Origin: GCA-2746365 sp963711255
Lineage (GTDB): Bacteria > Pseudomonadota > Gammaproteobacteria > SZUA-229
Assembly: GCA_963711255.1 (NCBI GenBank)
Contig: CAVQDO010000006.1
Location: 5,323-69,322, forward strand
DNA length: 64,000 nucleotides
Direction: 5' to 3'
The notes under the pieces: model-generated
Seen by the model: the letters and a program-made list of their open reading frames with translations, nothing else
What the model was told of the DNA's origin: nothing
Databases searched by the model: none
Shown here: positions 45,711 to 54,564 of the stretch, piece by piece
How positions within the stretch are numbered: the first letter of the stretch is position 1
How the letters are laid out: each line of letters begins with the position of its first letter
Translations under genes and position numbers: made by a program

Positions 45711-47042
45711 TCAGGCAGCCTTAATCATGCTGTGTTTATGCTCAACATAATATTCAAATTCGTGGCGAAAGTGTTTCAGAAAACTGCGCACCGGCATCGC
45801 CGCAGCATCACCCAGCGCACAAATGGTTCTGCCTTCTATTTTACTGGCAACATCATCCAGTTTATCGAGGTCAGCCATGGTGCCCTTGCCCTCAACAATA
45901 CGCGTCAGCATACGGTATAACCAGCCGGTGCCTTCACGGCAGGGAGTACACTGGCCACAGGATTCTGAAAAATAGAACTGTGATATACGGCGCAGCGCCT
46001 GCACCATGTCAGTGGTTTCATCCATTACGATAACCGCACCGGAACCCAGCATAGAGCCGGCGGCAACCACGGAGTCATAATCCATATTGGCCTGCATCAT
46101 GATATCGCCAGGAACAACAGGAACCGATGAACCGCCTGGAATAACGGCTTTTAACTGGCGGCCGTCTTTTACACCACCGGCCATTTTCAGCAGATCGGCA
46201 AATGATGTACCCATAGGCACTTCAAAGTTGCCTGGTTTGTTAACGTGGCCGGAAACAGAAAACAGTTTCACGCCACCGCTGTTTGGTATACCTAAATTCT
46301 GGAACCATTCACCACCGTTGCGCATAATTGCAGGGATCGATGACAGTGTTTCGGTATTATTGATCGTAGTCGGTTTGCCATAGAGGCCAAAGTTAGCCGG
46401 AAACGGCGGTTTAAAACGTGGCAGACCGCGCTTACCTTCCAGTGAATTTAACAGCGCGGTTTCTTCGCCGCAGATGTAGGCGCCGGCGCCCAGTGAAGCG
46501 TGCAGATCGATACTGACATCGCTGCCTAAAATATTCTCACCCAGCAGGCCTTTGTCATACGCTTCTTTTAATGCCTGTTTGAAATGAATCGCCGGCTCGT
46601 CCATAAACTCGCCGCGCATATAGTTATAACCAGCGGTAGCACCCATGGCGTAACAGCCAATAGCCATACCTTCAACCAGTGCATGCGGGTTATAGCGCAG
46701 AATTTCGCGGTCTTTACAGGTGCCGGGTTCGCTTTCATCCGAATTACACACCAGGTATTTCTGTACCGGTGCCGTACGCGGCATAAAGCTCCACTTCAGG
46801 CCGGTAGGAAAACCTGCACCACCGCGGCCACGCAGGCCGGACTTTTTAATTTCTTCAACCACATCTTCCGGCGAAATTTTTTCTTTAAGAATTTTTCGCC
46901 AGGCCTCGTAGCCACCGGTTTTCAGGTAGTTTTCGTAGGACCAGGGTGTATCCTCAAACTGCAGTGTGGCAAAACACACCTGCTCGTTTTTGGTATTAAC
47001 CATTGGTTTGGTCACTTCAGGTTTCACAGTGGGTGCAGACAT
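45711..47042 (-). CDS. nuoF: NADH-quinone oxidoreductase subunit F
   Basis: 443 residues. It binds NADH and FMN and carries cluster N3. The glycine-rich G-L-R-G-R-G-G-A-G-F-P-T-G-L-K-W binds FMN/NADH, Y-I-C-G-E-E-T-A-L-L-N-S-L-E-G follows, and the C-terminal S-C-G-Q-C-T-P-C-R-E-G gives three Cys of the 4Fe-4S cluster. It lies 8 bases after nuoE. Confidence 0.98.
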   Translation of the reverse strand: MSAPTVKPEVTKPMVNTKNEQVCFATLQFEDTPWSYENYLKTGGYEAWRKILKEKISPEDVVEEIKKSGLRGRGGAGFPTGLKWSFMPRTAPVQKYLVCNSDESEPGTCKDREILRYNPHALVEGMAIGCYAMGATAGYNYMRGEFMDEPAIHFKQALKEAYDKGLLGENILGSDVSIDLHASLGAGAYICGEETALLNSLEGKRGLPRFKPPFPANFGLYGKPTTINNTETLSSIPAIMRNGGEWFQNLGIPNSGGVKLFSVSGHVNKPGNFEVPMGTSFADLLKMAGGVKDGRQLKAVIPGGSSVPVVPGDIMMQANMDYDSVVAAGSMLGSGAVIVMDETTDMVQALRRISQFYFSESCGQCTPCREGTGWLYRMLTRIVEGKGTMADLDKLDDVASKIEGRTICALGDAAAMPVRSFLKHFRHEFEYYVEHKHSMIKAA

Positions 47043-47050
47043 AAGACCGA

Positions 47051-47569
47051 TTACTCCAGAGCATCCAGAATCTCATCCACTTTTTCAGGAGTAAGATTTT
47101 CATAATAAACATGGTTAACCTGCATCATCGGGCCGCCGGCGCAGGCCGCCAGGCACTCTTCTTCTTTTTTCAGATAGATGCGGCCATCATCAGTGCTCTC
47201 ACCCAGTTTAATACCGAGTTTGCTTTCCACATGGTCAACGATAGTCTGTGACCCCATCAGCATGCAGCTGATATTGGTACAGATCGCAATATTATTGCGC
47301 GCCACCGGTTTCAGCTCGTACATCGAGTAAAAACTGGCGACTTCGTAAACTTCAATTTTCGCCAGCCCCAGGTAATCGGCAACAGCGGTCATTAACTCGT
47401 CGGTTAAAAAGCCCTTGTTTTCGTGCTGCACGACATTAAGCGCACCCAGCAATGCAGACTTTTTCTGCTCAGCCGGAAAATGCGACACTAGCTCATCAAT
47501 CTCTTCTCGCGCATGCGCAGACAGTGACGGTATTACTTCGACCTTGATAGTTGTAGTTGTAGCAGTCAT
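47051..47569 (-). CDS. nuoE: NADH-quinone oxidoreductase subunit E
   Basis: 172 residues with a thioredoxin-like 2Fe-2S domain (cluster N1a). Ligands are in C-T-N-I-S-C and C-L-A-A-C-A-G-G-P. The ATG shares one base with the nuoD stop (TAATG). It acts with NuoF and NuoG in the NADH dehydrogenase module. Confidence 0.97.
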   Translation of the reverse strand: MTATTTTIKVEVIPSLSAHAREEIDELVSHFPAEQKKSALLGALNVVQHENKGFLTDELMTAVADYLGLAKIEVYEVASFYSMYELKPVARNNIAICTNISCMLMGSQTIVDHVESKLGIKLGESTDDGRIYLKKEEECLAACAGGPMMQVNHVYYENLTPEKVDEILDALE

Positions 47570-48822
47570 TAACGATCAACCTCGCCAAACACGATATCCT
47601 GCGTACCAATGATGGCAACCACATCAGCCAGCATGTGGCCACTGACCATTTCATCGAGTGCAGACAGGTGCACAAAACCGGGTGCACGAATTTTTAAACG
47701 ATAGGGTTTATTAGCACCATCCGATACCAGGTAACAGCCAAACTCACCCTTGGGATGCTCAACCGCAGCGTAAGCCTCGCCTTCGGGCAGGCAAAAGCCT
47801 TCGGTAAATAATTTGAAATGGTGAATCAATGATTCCATGTCGGCTTTCATGCCTTCACGTTTTGGCGGCGCGATTTTCTGATTATCGACAATAACCGGGC
47901 CATCATTTTCACGCAGCCATTCAATACATTGTTTGATAATACGGTTTGACTCACGCATTTCCTGAATGCGTACCAGGTAACGATCGTAACAGTCACCGTT
48001 GGTACCGACAGGTATATCAAATTTCATGCGGTCATAAACTTCGTAAGGCTGTTTCTTGCGCAGATCCCAGGCAATACCCGAACCACGAATCATCGGACCG
48101 GTAAAACCCAGCGCCATGGCACGTTCCGGAGAAACAATACCGATATCAACGGTACGCTGTTTCCAGATGCGGTTATCGGTTAGCAGGGTTTCATACTCGT
48201 CAACATAACCCGGGAAACGATTGGTAAAGTCTTCCAGGAAGTCGAGCAATGAACCTTCACGATTTTCATTCAGTTTGTTGACTTCACGCTGGCTGTGCCA
48301 TTTTGATTTTTTATAATGCGGCATGGTGTCGGGCAAATCACGCGCCACACCGCCGGGACGGTAGTAGGTTGCATGCAGGCGCGCACCGGAAACGGCTTCG
48401 TAGCAGTCCATTAAATCTTCGCGTTCACGGAAAGCATAAAGGAACATGGTCATGGCACCAACGTCCAGCGCATGCGCACCAATCCATAACAGGTGATTCA
48501 AAATACGGGTCACTTCATCGAACATTACGCGAATATATTGCGCACGTTCCGGCACCTGGATATTCATCAGGTTTTCCATTGCCATGACGTAACCGTGCTC
48601 ATTACACATCATTGATACGTAATCCAGGCGATCCATATAACCGATACTCTGGTTATAGGGCTTGGACTCCGCCAGCTTTTCGGTAGCGCGGTGCAATAAA
48701 CCGACATGCGGATCGGCACGTTCGATAACTTCACCATCCATTTCCAGCACCAGGCGCAGTACGCCATGGGCAGCCGGATGCTGCGGCCCAAAGTTTAATG
48801 TATAGTTACGAATTTCAGGCAT
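47569..48822 (-). CDS. nuoD: NADH-quinone oxidoreductase subunit D
   Basis: 417 residues from ATG 48822, which has GGAGAG at seven bases; the five extra residues to 48837 are not needed. It contributes the quinone site (H and Y of the family: G-P-Q-H-P-A-A-H-G and S-I-G-Y-M-D-R-L-D-Y) and is related to the large subunit of NiFe hydrogenases. R-A-P-G-F-V-H-L near the end is conserved. It overlaps nuoC by eight bases. Confidence 0.97.
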   Translation of the reverse strand: MPEIRNYTLNFGPQHPAAHGVLRLVLEMDGEVIERADPHVGLLHRATEKLAESKPYNQSIGYMDRLDYVSMMCNEHGYVMAMENLMNIQVPERAQYIRVMFDEVTRILNHLLWIGAHALDVGAMTMFLYAFREREDLMDCYEAVSGARLHATYYRPGGVARDLPDTMPHYKKSKWHSQREVNKLNENREGSLLDFLEDFTNRFPGYVDEYETLLTDNRIWKQRTVDIGIVSPERAMALGFTGPMIRGSGIAWDLRKKQPYEVYDRMKFDIPVGTNGDCYDRYLVRIQEMRESNRIIKQCIEWLRENDGPVIVDNQKIAPPKREGMKADMESLIHHFKLFTEGFCLPEGEAYAAVEHPKGEFGCYLVSDGANKPYRLKIRAPGFVHLSALDEMVSGHMLADVVAIIGTQDIVFGEVDR

Positions 48823-49558
48823 CTGCGCTCTCCGCATTCAAATCGTCTGCCGCCGCATCACTATCGAAGCGGCCGTCATCACGTATCACACGCGGCACCA
48901 GTACCCGTGGTTCAATACTGACTGGTTGATAAATTACACGTTTCTGCTGTTCGTCATATTTCATTTCGACATGACCGATCAGCGGGAAGTCTTTTCTAAA
49001 TGGATGACCAACAAAACCATAGTCGGTCAGAATGCGACGTAAGTCAGGATGGCCTTCAAAGATAATGCCGTACAGGTCAAACGCTTCACGCTCGAACCAG
49101 TTGGCTGCGGGCCAGATTTCGATAACCGATGGCACCACCGGCACTTCTTCACTGTCACAGTAAACACGTACACGTAAGCGGTGATTATGTGTCACCGACA
49201 TCAGGTGATAAACCGCGGCAAATCGCGGGCGGTCCTTATTCACATGATCAGGCTCATCGCCAAAGCGCAAACGCGCACCGGTGGAAGGTTCAACACCACG
49301 GCTAAATCCGGTAGATGAAGTTGAATCAGTCGCCCATTCAACATTACCGTATTCCGAGTAATCTACGCCACAGACGTCGATCAGCTGTTCAAATTTCAGC
49401 GCCGAGTCATCACGCAGCGCCTGGAAAACAGGCAATGCGTCTTTTGCTGAAATTTCGATAGTTACTTCGCCAAAGACATCATTTTGCACTACTTCATTGC
49501 TTTGAAGTTTTGTTGAAAATGCACCGGCCAGGGCTGCAGATAATTCTTGAACATTCAT
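48815..49558 (-). CDS. nuoC: NADH-quinone oxidoreductase subunit C
   Basis: 247 residues, separate from NuoD (in E. coli the two are fused). The 30-kDa signature W-F-E-R-E-A-F-D-L-Y-G-I-I-F-E-G-H-P-D-L-R-R-type stretch starts at about residue 154, followed by H-P-F-R-K-D-F-P-L. A variable loop (about 75-105) rich in Ser/Thr/Gly precedes it. The C-terminal tail is acidic. Confidence 0.96.
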   Translation of the reverse strand: MNVQELSAALAGAFSTKLQSNEVVQNDVFGEVTIEISAKDALPVFQALRDDSALKFEQLIDVCGVDYSEYGNVEWATDSTSSTGFSRGVEPSTGARLRFGDEPDHVNKDRPRFAAVYHLMSVTHNHRLRVRVYCDSEEVPVVPSVIEIWPAANWFEREAFDLYGIIFEGHPDLRRILTDYGFVGHPFRKDFPLIGHVEMKYDEQQKRVIYQPVSIEPRVLVPRVIRDDGRFDSDAAADDLNAESADA

Positions 49559-49568
49559 ACAGCCTTAC

Positions 49569-50108
49569 CTATGTGCTAGTAACATCCCGATATTTAACGG
49601 GCCTGTTATTTTCAGAATCAGCATCGACAGGTAGTCTAGCGATAGTATTAGTACGACGAATTTTGTTTTGCAGCTGCAATATTCCGTATAACAATGCTTC
49701 AGCGGTTGGCGGACAGCCGGGCACATAAATATCAACCGGAACAATACGATCACAGCCACGAACGACAGAATAAGAATAATGATAATAACCGCCGCCATTG
49801 GCACAGGAGCCCATGGAAATAACCCAGCGCGGCTCAGCCATCTGGTCATAGACTTTACGCAAAGCCGGAGCCATCTTGTTACACAGGGTACCGGCAACAA
49901 TCATCACATCAGACTGGCGCGGGCTGGGACGGAACAGCATGCCGAAACGATCAAGGTCATAACGCGAGGCACCAGCCTGCATCATTTCTACCGCGCAGCA
50001 GGCGAGGCCAAAAGTCATCGGCCACATCGAACCGGTACGGGCCCAGTTGATTAATTTATCAGCAGAAGTGGTAACAAAACCTTTTTCTAAAACGCCTTCT
50101 ATTCCCAT
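49569..50108 (-). CDS. nuoB: NADH-quinone oxidoreductase subunit B
   Basis: 179 residues from ATG 50108, with GGGAG upstream; the frame's further opening to 50129 lies within nuoA. It holds the terminal cluster N2, with ligands in L-A-C-C-A-V-E-M, G-S-C-A-N-G-G and V-P-G-C-P-P. The ten-base overlap with nuoA implies coupled translation. Confidence 0.97.
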   Translation of the reverse strand: MGIEGVLEKGFVTTSADKLINWARTGSMWPMTFGLACCAVEMMQAGASRYDLDRFGMLFRPSPRQSDVMIVAGTLCNKMAPALRKVYDQMAEPRWVISMGSCANGGGYYHYSYSVVRGCDRIVPVDIYVPGCPPTAEALLYGILQLQNKIRRTNTIARLPVDADSENNRPVKYRDVTST

Positions 50109-50458
50109 TCCAGCGCTCCCTTCTTCCATTCATAAATGAAACCGATCACCAGAACACCAAGAAATATACCCATCGCTAAAATACCGAATAAGCCAATTTT
50201 GTCGAGCACGATAGCCCAGGGGAAAAGAAATGCGATTTCCAGATCAAAAATGATGAAAAGAATAGCAACAAGATAGTAACGCACATCGAACTTCATGCGT
50301 GCGTCTTCGAAGGCTTCAAAGCCACATTCGAATGGGGAATTTTTAGCTTCGTCAGGTTTAGATGGTGCCAGTACGAAACCGCCAACGAACATGGCGCCGA
50401 CTCCGACCATCATGCCAATGACAAGAAAAATCAATACTGGCAAATAATTTTCGAGCAT
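50099..50458 (-). CDS. nuoA: NADH-quinone oxidoreductase subunit A
   Basis: 119 residues, three membrane segments. P-F-E-C-G-F-E-A-F and R-F/K-F-D-V-R-Y-Y-L-V-A-I-L-F-I-I-F-D-L-E (here M-K-F-D-V-R-Y-Y) are the family core around the quinone chamber. It is the first nuo gene, 132 bases after tRNA-Leu; that gap is T/A-rich with a run of Ts on the plus strand, and I could not fix a promoter. Confidence 0.97.
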   Translation of the reverse strand: MLENYLPVLIFLVIGMMVGVGAMFVGGFVLAPSKPDEAKNSPFECGFEAFEDARMKFDVRYYLVAILFIIFDLEIAFLFPWAIVLDKIGLFGILAMGIFLGVLVIGFIYEWKKGALEWE

Positions 50459-50590
50459 AATTTCGACCTTTGGCTCAACCCTTTGGTTTTATATTTTTGA
50501 TCTATATTAAATAGACACTTTTTTTACGCTTCCCGCGCCCCTTTTTTTAACTCGGGCATTTTTCTTTTTGGGCTTCCTGCACATTAAATT

Positions 50591-50675
50591 TGGTGCCGAT
50601 GGCCGGAGTCGAACCGGCACAGCTTTCGCCACTACCCCCTCAAGATAGCGTGTCTACCAATTCCACCACATCGGC
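50591..50675 (-). tRNA. tRNA-Leu (GAG)
   Basis: 85 nt with encoded CCA and a long variable arm, as in all leucine tRNAs. The anticodon loop is TTGAGGG, anticodon GAG, reading CUU/CUC. The D-arm has GGTAGAC and the T-loop is GTTCGACTC. It lies 21 bases after secG on the same strand, the same neighbourhood as leuU in E. coli. Confidence 0.96.
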
Positions 50676-50696
50676 AATATCTAATAACAAACGTAC

Positions 50697-51122
50697 TTAC
50701 TTCTCACCTGCCGGTGCAGGTACATCCGCAGGTGGTACATCTGTCACTGAGGGAGCTACTGTTTCATCTGATTCAGGTATATCTGCCACTGGCACATCAG
50801 CCTCTTGTGAAGACATGCCATCGACAGGCACACTGATTTCTGTTGCTGGCGCAACCAATGCATCCAGCACGCTATCGGTTTGCATATCACGGTTAGCCGC
50901 CAGGTAAGCCAGCACCAGGCTGTTAACAAAAAAGCCAACAGCAAAAATTGCCGTGGTTTTACTTAAAAAATTTGCCGAGCCGGTAGCACCGAAAACACTG
51001 CCGCCACCGCCACCACCGCCAAAAGCAGCACCGGCTGAGGCGCCCGCACCCTTCTGCAGCAACACCAGGGTAATGATTCCCAGTGATAAAAATACATGTA
51101 ATACAAGAAGAACGATATCCAC
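50697..51122 (-). CDS. secG: Protein translocase subunit SecG
   Basis: 141 residues. Two membrane segments (about 1-22 and 53-75) flank the conserved L-V-L-L-Q-K-G-A-G-A-S-A-G-A-A-F-G-G and F-L-S-K-T-T-A-I-F. The C-terminal extension (about 85-141) is rich in Val, Pro, Asp and Glu, a common variable tail. SecG assists SecYE in export. It lies between tpiA and tRNA-Leu. Confidence 0.95.
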   Translation of the reverse strand: MDIVLLVLHVFLSLGIITLVLLQKGAGASAGAAFGGGGGGGSVFGATGSANFLSKTTAIFAVGFFVNSLVLAYLAANRDMQTDSVLDALVAPATEISVPVDGMSSQEADVPVADIPESDETVAPSVTDVPPADVPAPAGEK

Positions 51123-51194
51123 TTAATTTTCTCTCTTAACCTTAGTCTGTCTTAGTTTTGACTGGCTTATCTATAACGAACCAGGCTGCCGGAA

Positions 51195-51947
51195 TTACTC
51201 AGCGGCCTGAGCAATAGCCAGAAAATCAGCAGCTTTCAGCGATGCACCGCCAATTAAACCACCATCGATATCTGGCTGGCCAATTAATTCTTTCGCGTTA
51301 CCCGGATTCATGCTGCCACCGTAAAGAATTCGTAAACCTGCAGCCACATCAGCATTTAACGCAGCAATTTTACCGCGAATAAAAGCATGTACTTCCTGTG
51401 CCTGTTCTGGTGATGCTACTTTGCCTGTACCAATCGCCCATACTGGTTCATAAGCTATAACGCCATCAGCCAGTGCTTCAACACCTTCCAGTGCGAGAAC
51501 TGCGTCTATTTGACGGGCACAGACATCATTAGTTACACCCGATTCACGCTCTTCCAGGGTTTCACCGATACAGAAGATTGGCTTGATACCATTACGGCGC
51601 GCTGCAGCAAAACGCTTCGCAACCAGCTCGTCGCTTTCACCATATAACGCACGGCGTTCCGAGTGACCAATAATAGCGTATTCACAACCGACATCTTTCA
51701 GCATATCCGCTGAAATTTCACCGGTGAAAGCACCGCCGTCCTGATCACAAACGTTCTGTGAACCCACTTTAATCGCAGTGCCGTCAGCCGCACCGGAAAC
51801 ACGAGGAATATATACAGCAGGAGGACAAACCACCAGCTCAGCCTTGGTGACTGAAGACAACCCTTCTTTAATACCAGCCATTAATTCTTTGACCGATTCA
51901 CTGGAACCATTCATTTTCCAGTTGCCAGCTACCATCACCTGACGCAT
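51195..51947 (-). CDS. tpiA: Triose-phosphate isomerase
   Basis: 250 residues, a TIM barrel. It interconverts dihydroxyacetone phosphate and glyceraldehyde 3-phosphate. Catalytic residues are K11 (G-N-W-K-M-N), H95 (I-G-H-S-E-R-R) and E167 (A-Y-E-P-V-W-A-I-G). The phosphate loop is L-Y-G-G-S-M-N. GGCGGAGA before the ATG is a good ribosome binding site. Confidence 0.98.
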   Translation of the reverse strand: MRQVMVAGNWKMNGSSESVKELMAGIKEGLSSVTKAELVVCPPAVYIPRVSGAADGTAIKVGSQNVCDQDGGAFTGEISADMLKDVGCEYAIIGHSERRALYGESDELVAKRFAAARRNGIKPIFCIGETLEERESGVTNDVCARQIDAVLALEGVEALADGVIAYEPVWAIGTGKVASPEQAQEVHAFIRGKIAALNADVAAGLRILYGGSMNPGNAKELIGQPDIDGGLIGGASLKAADFLAIAQAAE

Positions 51948-52234
51948 TATATTCTCCGCCTATCTATTCTATGTGTTTTCAAAGGGAGTGAAGGATACCT
52001 GTCAGCACCCAATAAATCAATGACGATAAAAGCAATTTATCGGGCAAAATCCACACAAATCACAACAAGAACGGCCTTTACACACTTTTCAATGACTTAA
52101 ATGTGAATTCAATAAGTAATGTTTATCGCAATATAGAGTATATTAGTTATTAGCCAAAGCTAATACAGTGCCTTAAACAGCATATGAAGTGGCATAGGGA
52201 GCAGTGTATTCTTAACTATCGATAACGAATAGTA
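51948..52234. other. Gap between glmM and tpiA
   Basis: 287 bp without a gene. It contains a 16-bp palindrome ATTAGC-CAAA-GCTAAT at 52149-52164 and an imperfect 11-bp stem (AATACA-TGC type) spanning about 52165-52216. It probably holds the end of the glmM transcript and the tpiA promoter, but I could not place either with confidence. Confidence 0.4.
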
Positions 52235-53584
52235 TTATCCGGCCTTGCCAACTTGCTCAGCAATCTCATTCGCCAGTTGTGAAACCAGTAGCTCATCTTC
52301 ACCTTCCACCATGACACGAATTAAAGGCTCGGTGCCAGAAGGGCGCAATAAAACTCGGCCGCGGCCATTCAGTTTCTCTTCTGCCGCTGTCACAGATTCC
52401 TGCACGGCTTTGGATTGCATAGGATCCGCGCCCCGTTGCAACGGTACATTAATCATTACCTGCGGGAACTTACTCATGCCAGACTTTACCTCATGCAAGG
52501 TGATATTTTCTTTTGCCAGGTAGGCCAGCACCTGCAGCGCCGAAACAATACCATCACCGGTGGTCGTTCTATCCAGGCAGATAATATGGCCCGAGGACTC
52601 ACCGCCAATAGTCCAGCCTTTCTGGTTTAACATTTCAAGCACGTAACGATCACCAACCTGGCTGCGCTCAAAATCAATACCCAGTGCCCTGATCGCCAGT
52701 TCCATGCCAAGGTTGGACATCAGGGTACCAACGACCCCACCCTTATTCTCACCTTCGCTGAGTCGTGAACGTGCGATTACATATAAAAGCTCATCACCAT
52801 CAACCACCTCACCATGATGATCCACCATCAGTACACGGTCGCCGTCACCATCAAAAGCGATGCCCAGATCAGCACCTTCAAGCTTGACGTGTGATATGAG
52901 CTGCTCTGGATGGGTGGAACCACAGTTCAGGTTGATATTTAAACCATCTGGCCGATCGCCGATAGCAATAACCTGGGCACCCAGCTCGGCAAATACTTTT
53001 GGCGCAATGTCATAAGTTGCACCATTTGAACAGTCCAGCACTATCTTTAAACCTTTAAGGCGCACACTCATCGGAATGGTGGCCTTACAGGCTTCAATAT
53101 AACGCCCCTCGGCATCGACTACACGCCGCGCCTTACCCAGGACTGACGATTCCACAATTTCCATTTCCGAATCATACATACGCTCAATTTCATACTCTAT
53201 TTCATCATCGAGTTTTTCACCCTGCGGGGAAAAGAATTTAAGTCCGTTATCATAAAAGGGATTATGCGAAGCACTAATAACAATACCCGCAGAAGCGCGC
53301 AAAGTTCGCGTCAGGTAGGCAATACCCGGTGTAGGCATTGGTCCAAGTAAATCAATATCTACGCCCGCAGCCGACAACCCGGCCTCCAGCGCAGACTCAA
53401 ACATGTAGCCGGATATACGGGTATCTTTACCAATAATGACACGGTTTACCTGGCCACCATCATTTTTATTCGATGCCAGCACGCGGCCAACAGCCCAGCC
53501 CAGTTTAAGGACTTTCTCCGGGGTCATTAAACCCTGGCCTACTTTTCCGCGAATACCGTCTGTTCCAAAATATTTTTTTGCCAT
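52235..53584 (-). CDS. glmM: Phosphoglucosamine mutase
   Basis: 449 residues. It converts glucosamine 6-phosphate to glucosamine 1-phosphate for UDP-GlcNAc, peptidoglycan and lipopolysaccharide. The phosphoserine is S105 in I-S-A-S-H-N-P. The metal loop D-G-D-G-D-R, the sugar loop G-G-E-S-S-G-H and the phosphate loop R-P-S-G-T-E-P are present. It starts 8 bases after the folP stop, as in many proteobacteria. Confidence 0.98.
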   Translation of the reverse strand: MAKKYFGTDGIRGKVGQGLMTPEKVLKLGWAVGRVLASNKNDGGQVNRVIIGKDTRISGYMFESALEAGLSAAGVDIDLLGPMPTPGIAYLTRTLRASAGIVISASHNPFYDNGLKFFSPQGEKLDDEIEYEIERMYDSEMEIVESSVLGKARRVVDAEGRYIEACKATIPMSVRLKGLKIVLDCSNGATYDIAPKVFAELGAQVIAIGDRPDGLNINLNCGSTHPEQLISHVKLEGADLGIAFDGDGDRVLMVDHHGEVVDGDELLYVIARSRLSEGENKGGVVGTLMSNLGMELAIRALGIDFERSQVGDRYVLEMLNQKGWTIGGESSGHIICLDRTTTGDGIVSALQVLAYLAKENITLHEVKSGMSKFPQVMINVPLQRGADPMQSKAVQESVTAAEEKLNGRGRVLLRPSGTEPLIRVMVEGEDELLVSQLANEIAEQVGKAG

Positions 53585-53592
53585 TTTAAATC

Positions 53593-54421
53593 CTAAAGTG
53601 TTACTGCACTTAACTTTAATGCATCGCAGGTTTCAGCCACATCATGAACACGAAAAAAACGCGCACCTTTCTGATAGGCAATAACGGCTGCTGCCGTGCT
53701 GGCCACCAGCCTGTCGTCAACGCCCCTGTCTAAAAGCATAGCAAACATGCTCTTTCTGGAAACGCCAACCAGTACCGGGTAATCCAGCATACAAAACTGA
53801 TTAATCTCACTTAATAAAGATAGGTTATTTTGCAGACTTTTGCCAAAACCGAAACCGGGATCAATAATTATATTCTGCTTTTTAATACCTGCGTCGATAC
53901 AGGCACCGGCTCGCGACAGCAAATAATGCTTCACTTCATCGACCACATTGGTGTACTGCGGATTATCCTGCATGGTTTGCGGCTCACCCTGCTTATGCAT
54001 TAAACACACCGGTACCTGGTATTGCGCACAAACCTGCATGGCATTATCGGCATGCAGCGCATTAACATCATTGACCATGCTGGCACCGGCTTCGATAGCC
54101 GCCCGCATTACTGCAGGCTTGCTGGTATCAATCGAAATCGCAATATCGGAATGCTGCCTGATCTTTTCGATGACCGGTATAACCCGCTCACACTCTTCAT
54201 CCTGAGACACGGCCTTCTGCGCCGGGCCGTGTTGACTCGCCGCCGATATCGATTATTTCAGCGCCCTCCTGCTGCATTCGCATGGCGTGCTGCAGTGCAT
54301 CATCGACACGCGTGAAACGGCCACCATCTGAAAATGAATCAGGAGTGACATTCAGGATACCCATTACCACCCAGTTATTTAACTGCGGATCTGAATGTAA
54401 CTTTTCTATTATATGCTGCAT
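53593..54421 (-). pseudogene. folP: Dihydropteroate synthase with a single-base frameshift
   Basis: The two frames together give a complete folate enzyme of about 275 residues. Frame A starts at ATG 54421 and reads M-G-I-L-N-V-T-P-D-S-F-S-D-G-G, then I-D-I-G-G-E-S-T-R-P-G-A. Frame B continues from about 54208 with V-S-Q-D-E-E-C-E-R-V-I-P-V-I-E and includes S-I-D-T-S-K-P, D-P-G-F-G-F-G-K and S-R-K-S. One extra G in the GAAGGCC tract near 54205-54212 explains the shift. Because folP is normally essential and everything else is intact, a sequencing or assembly error is more likely than loss, unless a second folP exists elsewhere. Confidence 0.9.
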
Positions 54422-54451
54422 GAGAGTATAAAAAATTTTGCCGCCAAATGA

Positions 54452-54480
54452 AAATTCCCACGAACAGGTCGTGGGAATTT
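54452..54480 (-). terminator. Strong hairpin between ftsH and folP
   Basis: AAATTCCCACGA (54452-54463) and TCGTGGGAATTT (54469-54480) are a perfect 12-bp inverted repeat with a 5-nt loop, 85 bases after the ftsH stop. The following T-run is weak, so it may be a partial terminator or mRNA-stabilising hairpin. Confidence 0.6.
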
Positions 54481-54564
54481 GAATACAGCCATTGTCAGCA
54501 CATTGCCACAATAACCCTTTATTTATAAGCTAATGGTTTAATCATTGATGATTTAAAAGCAGAC

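Noticed and set aside
35459..50458. nuo operon between tRNA-Leu and tRNA-fMet as a novel insertion
   Set aside because: The arrangement secG-tRNA-Leu-nuoA..N-rimP is found in many gammaproteobacteria; it is ordinary for the class.
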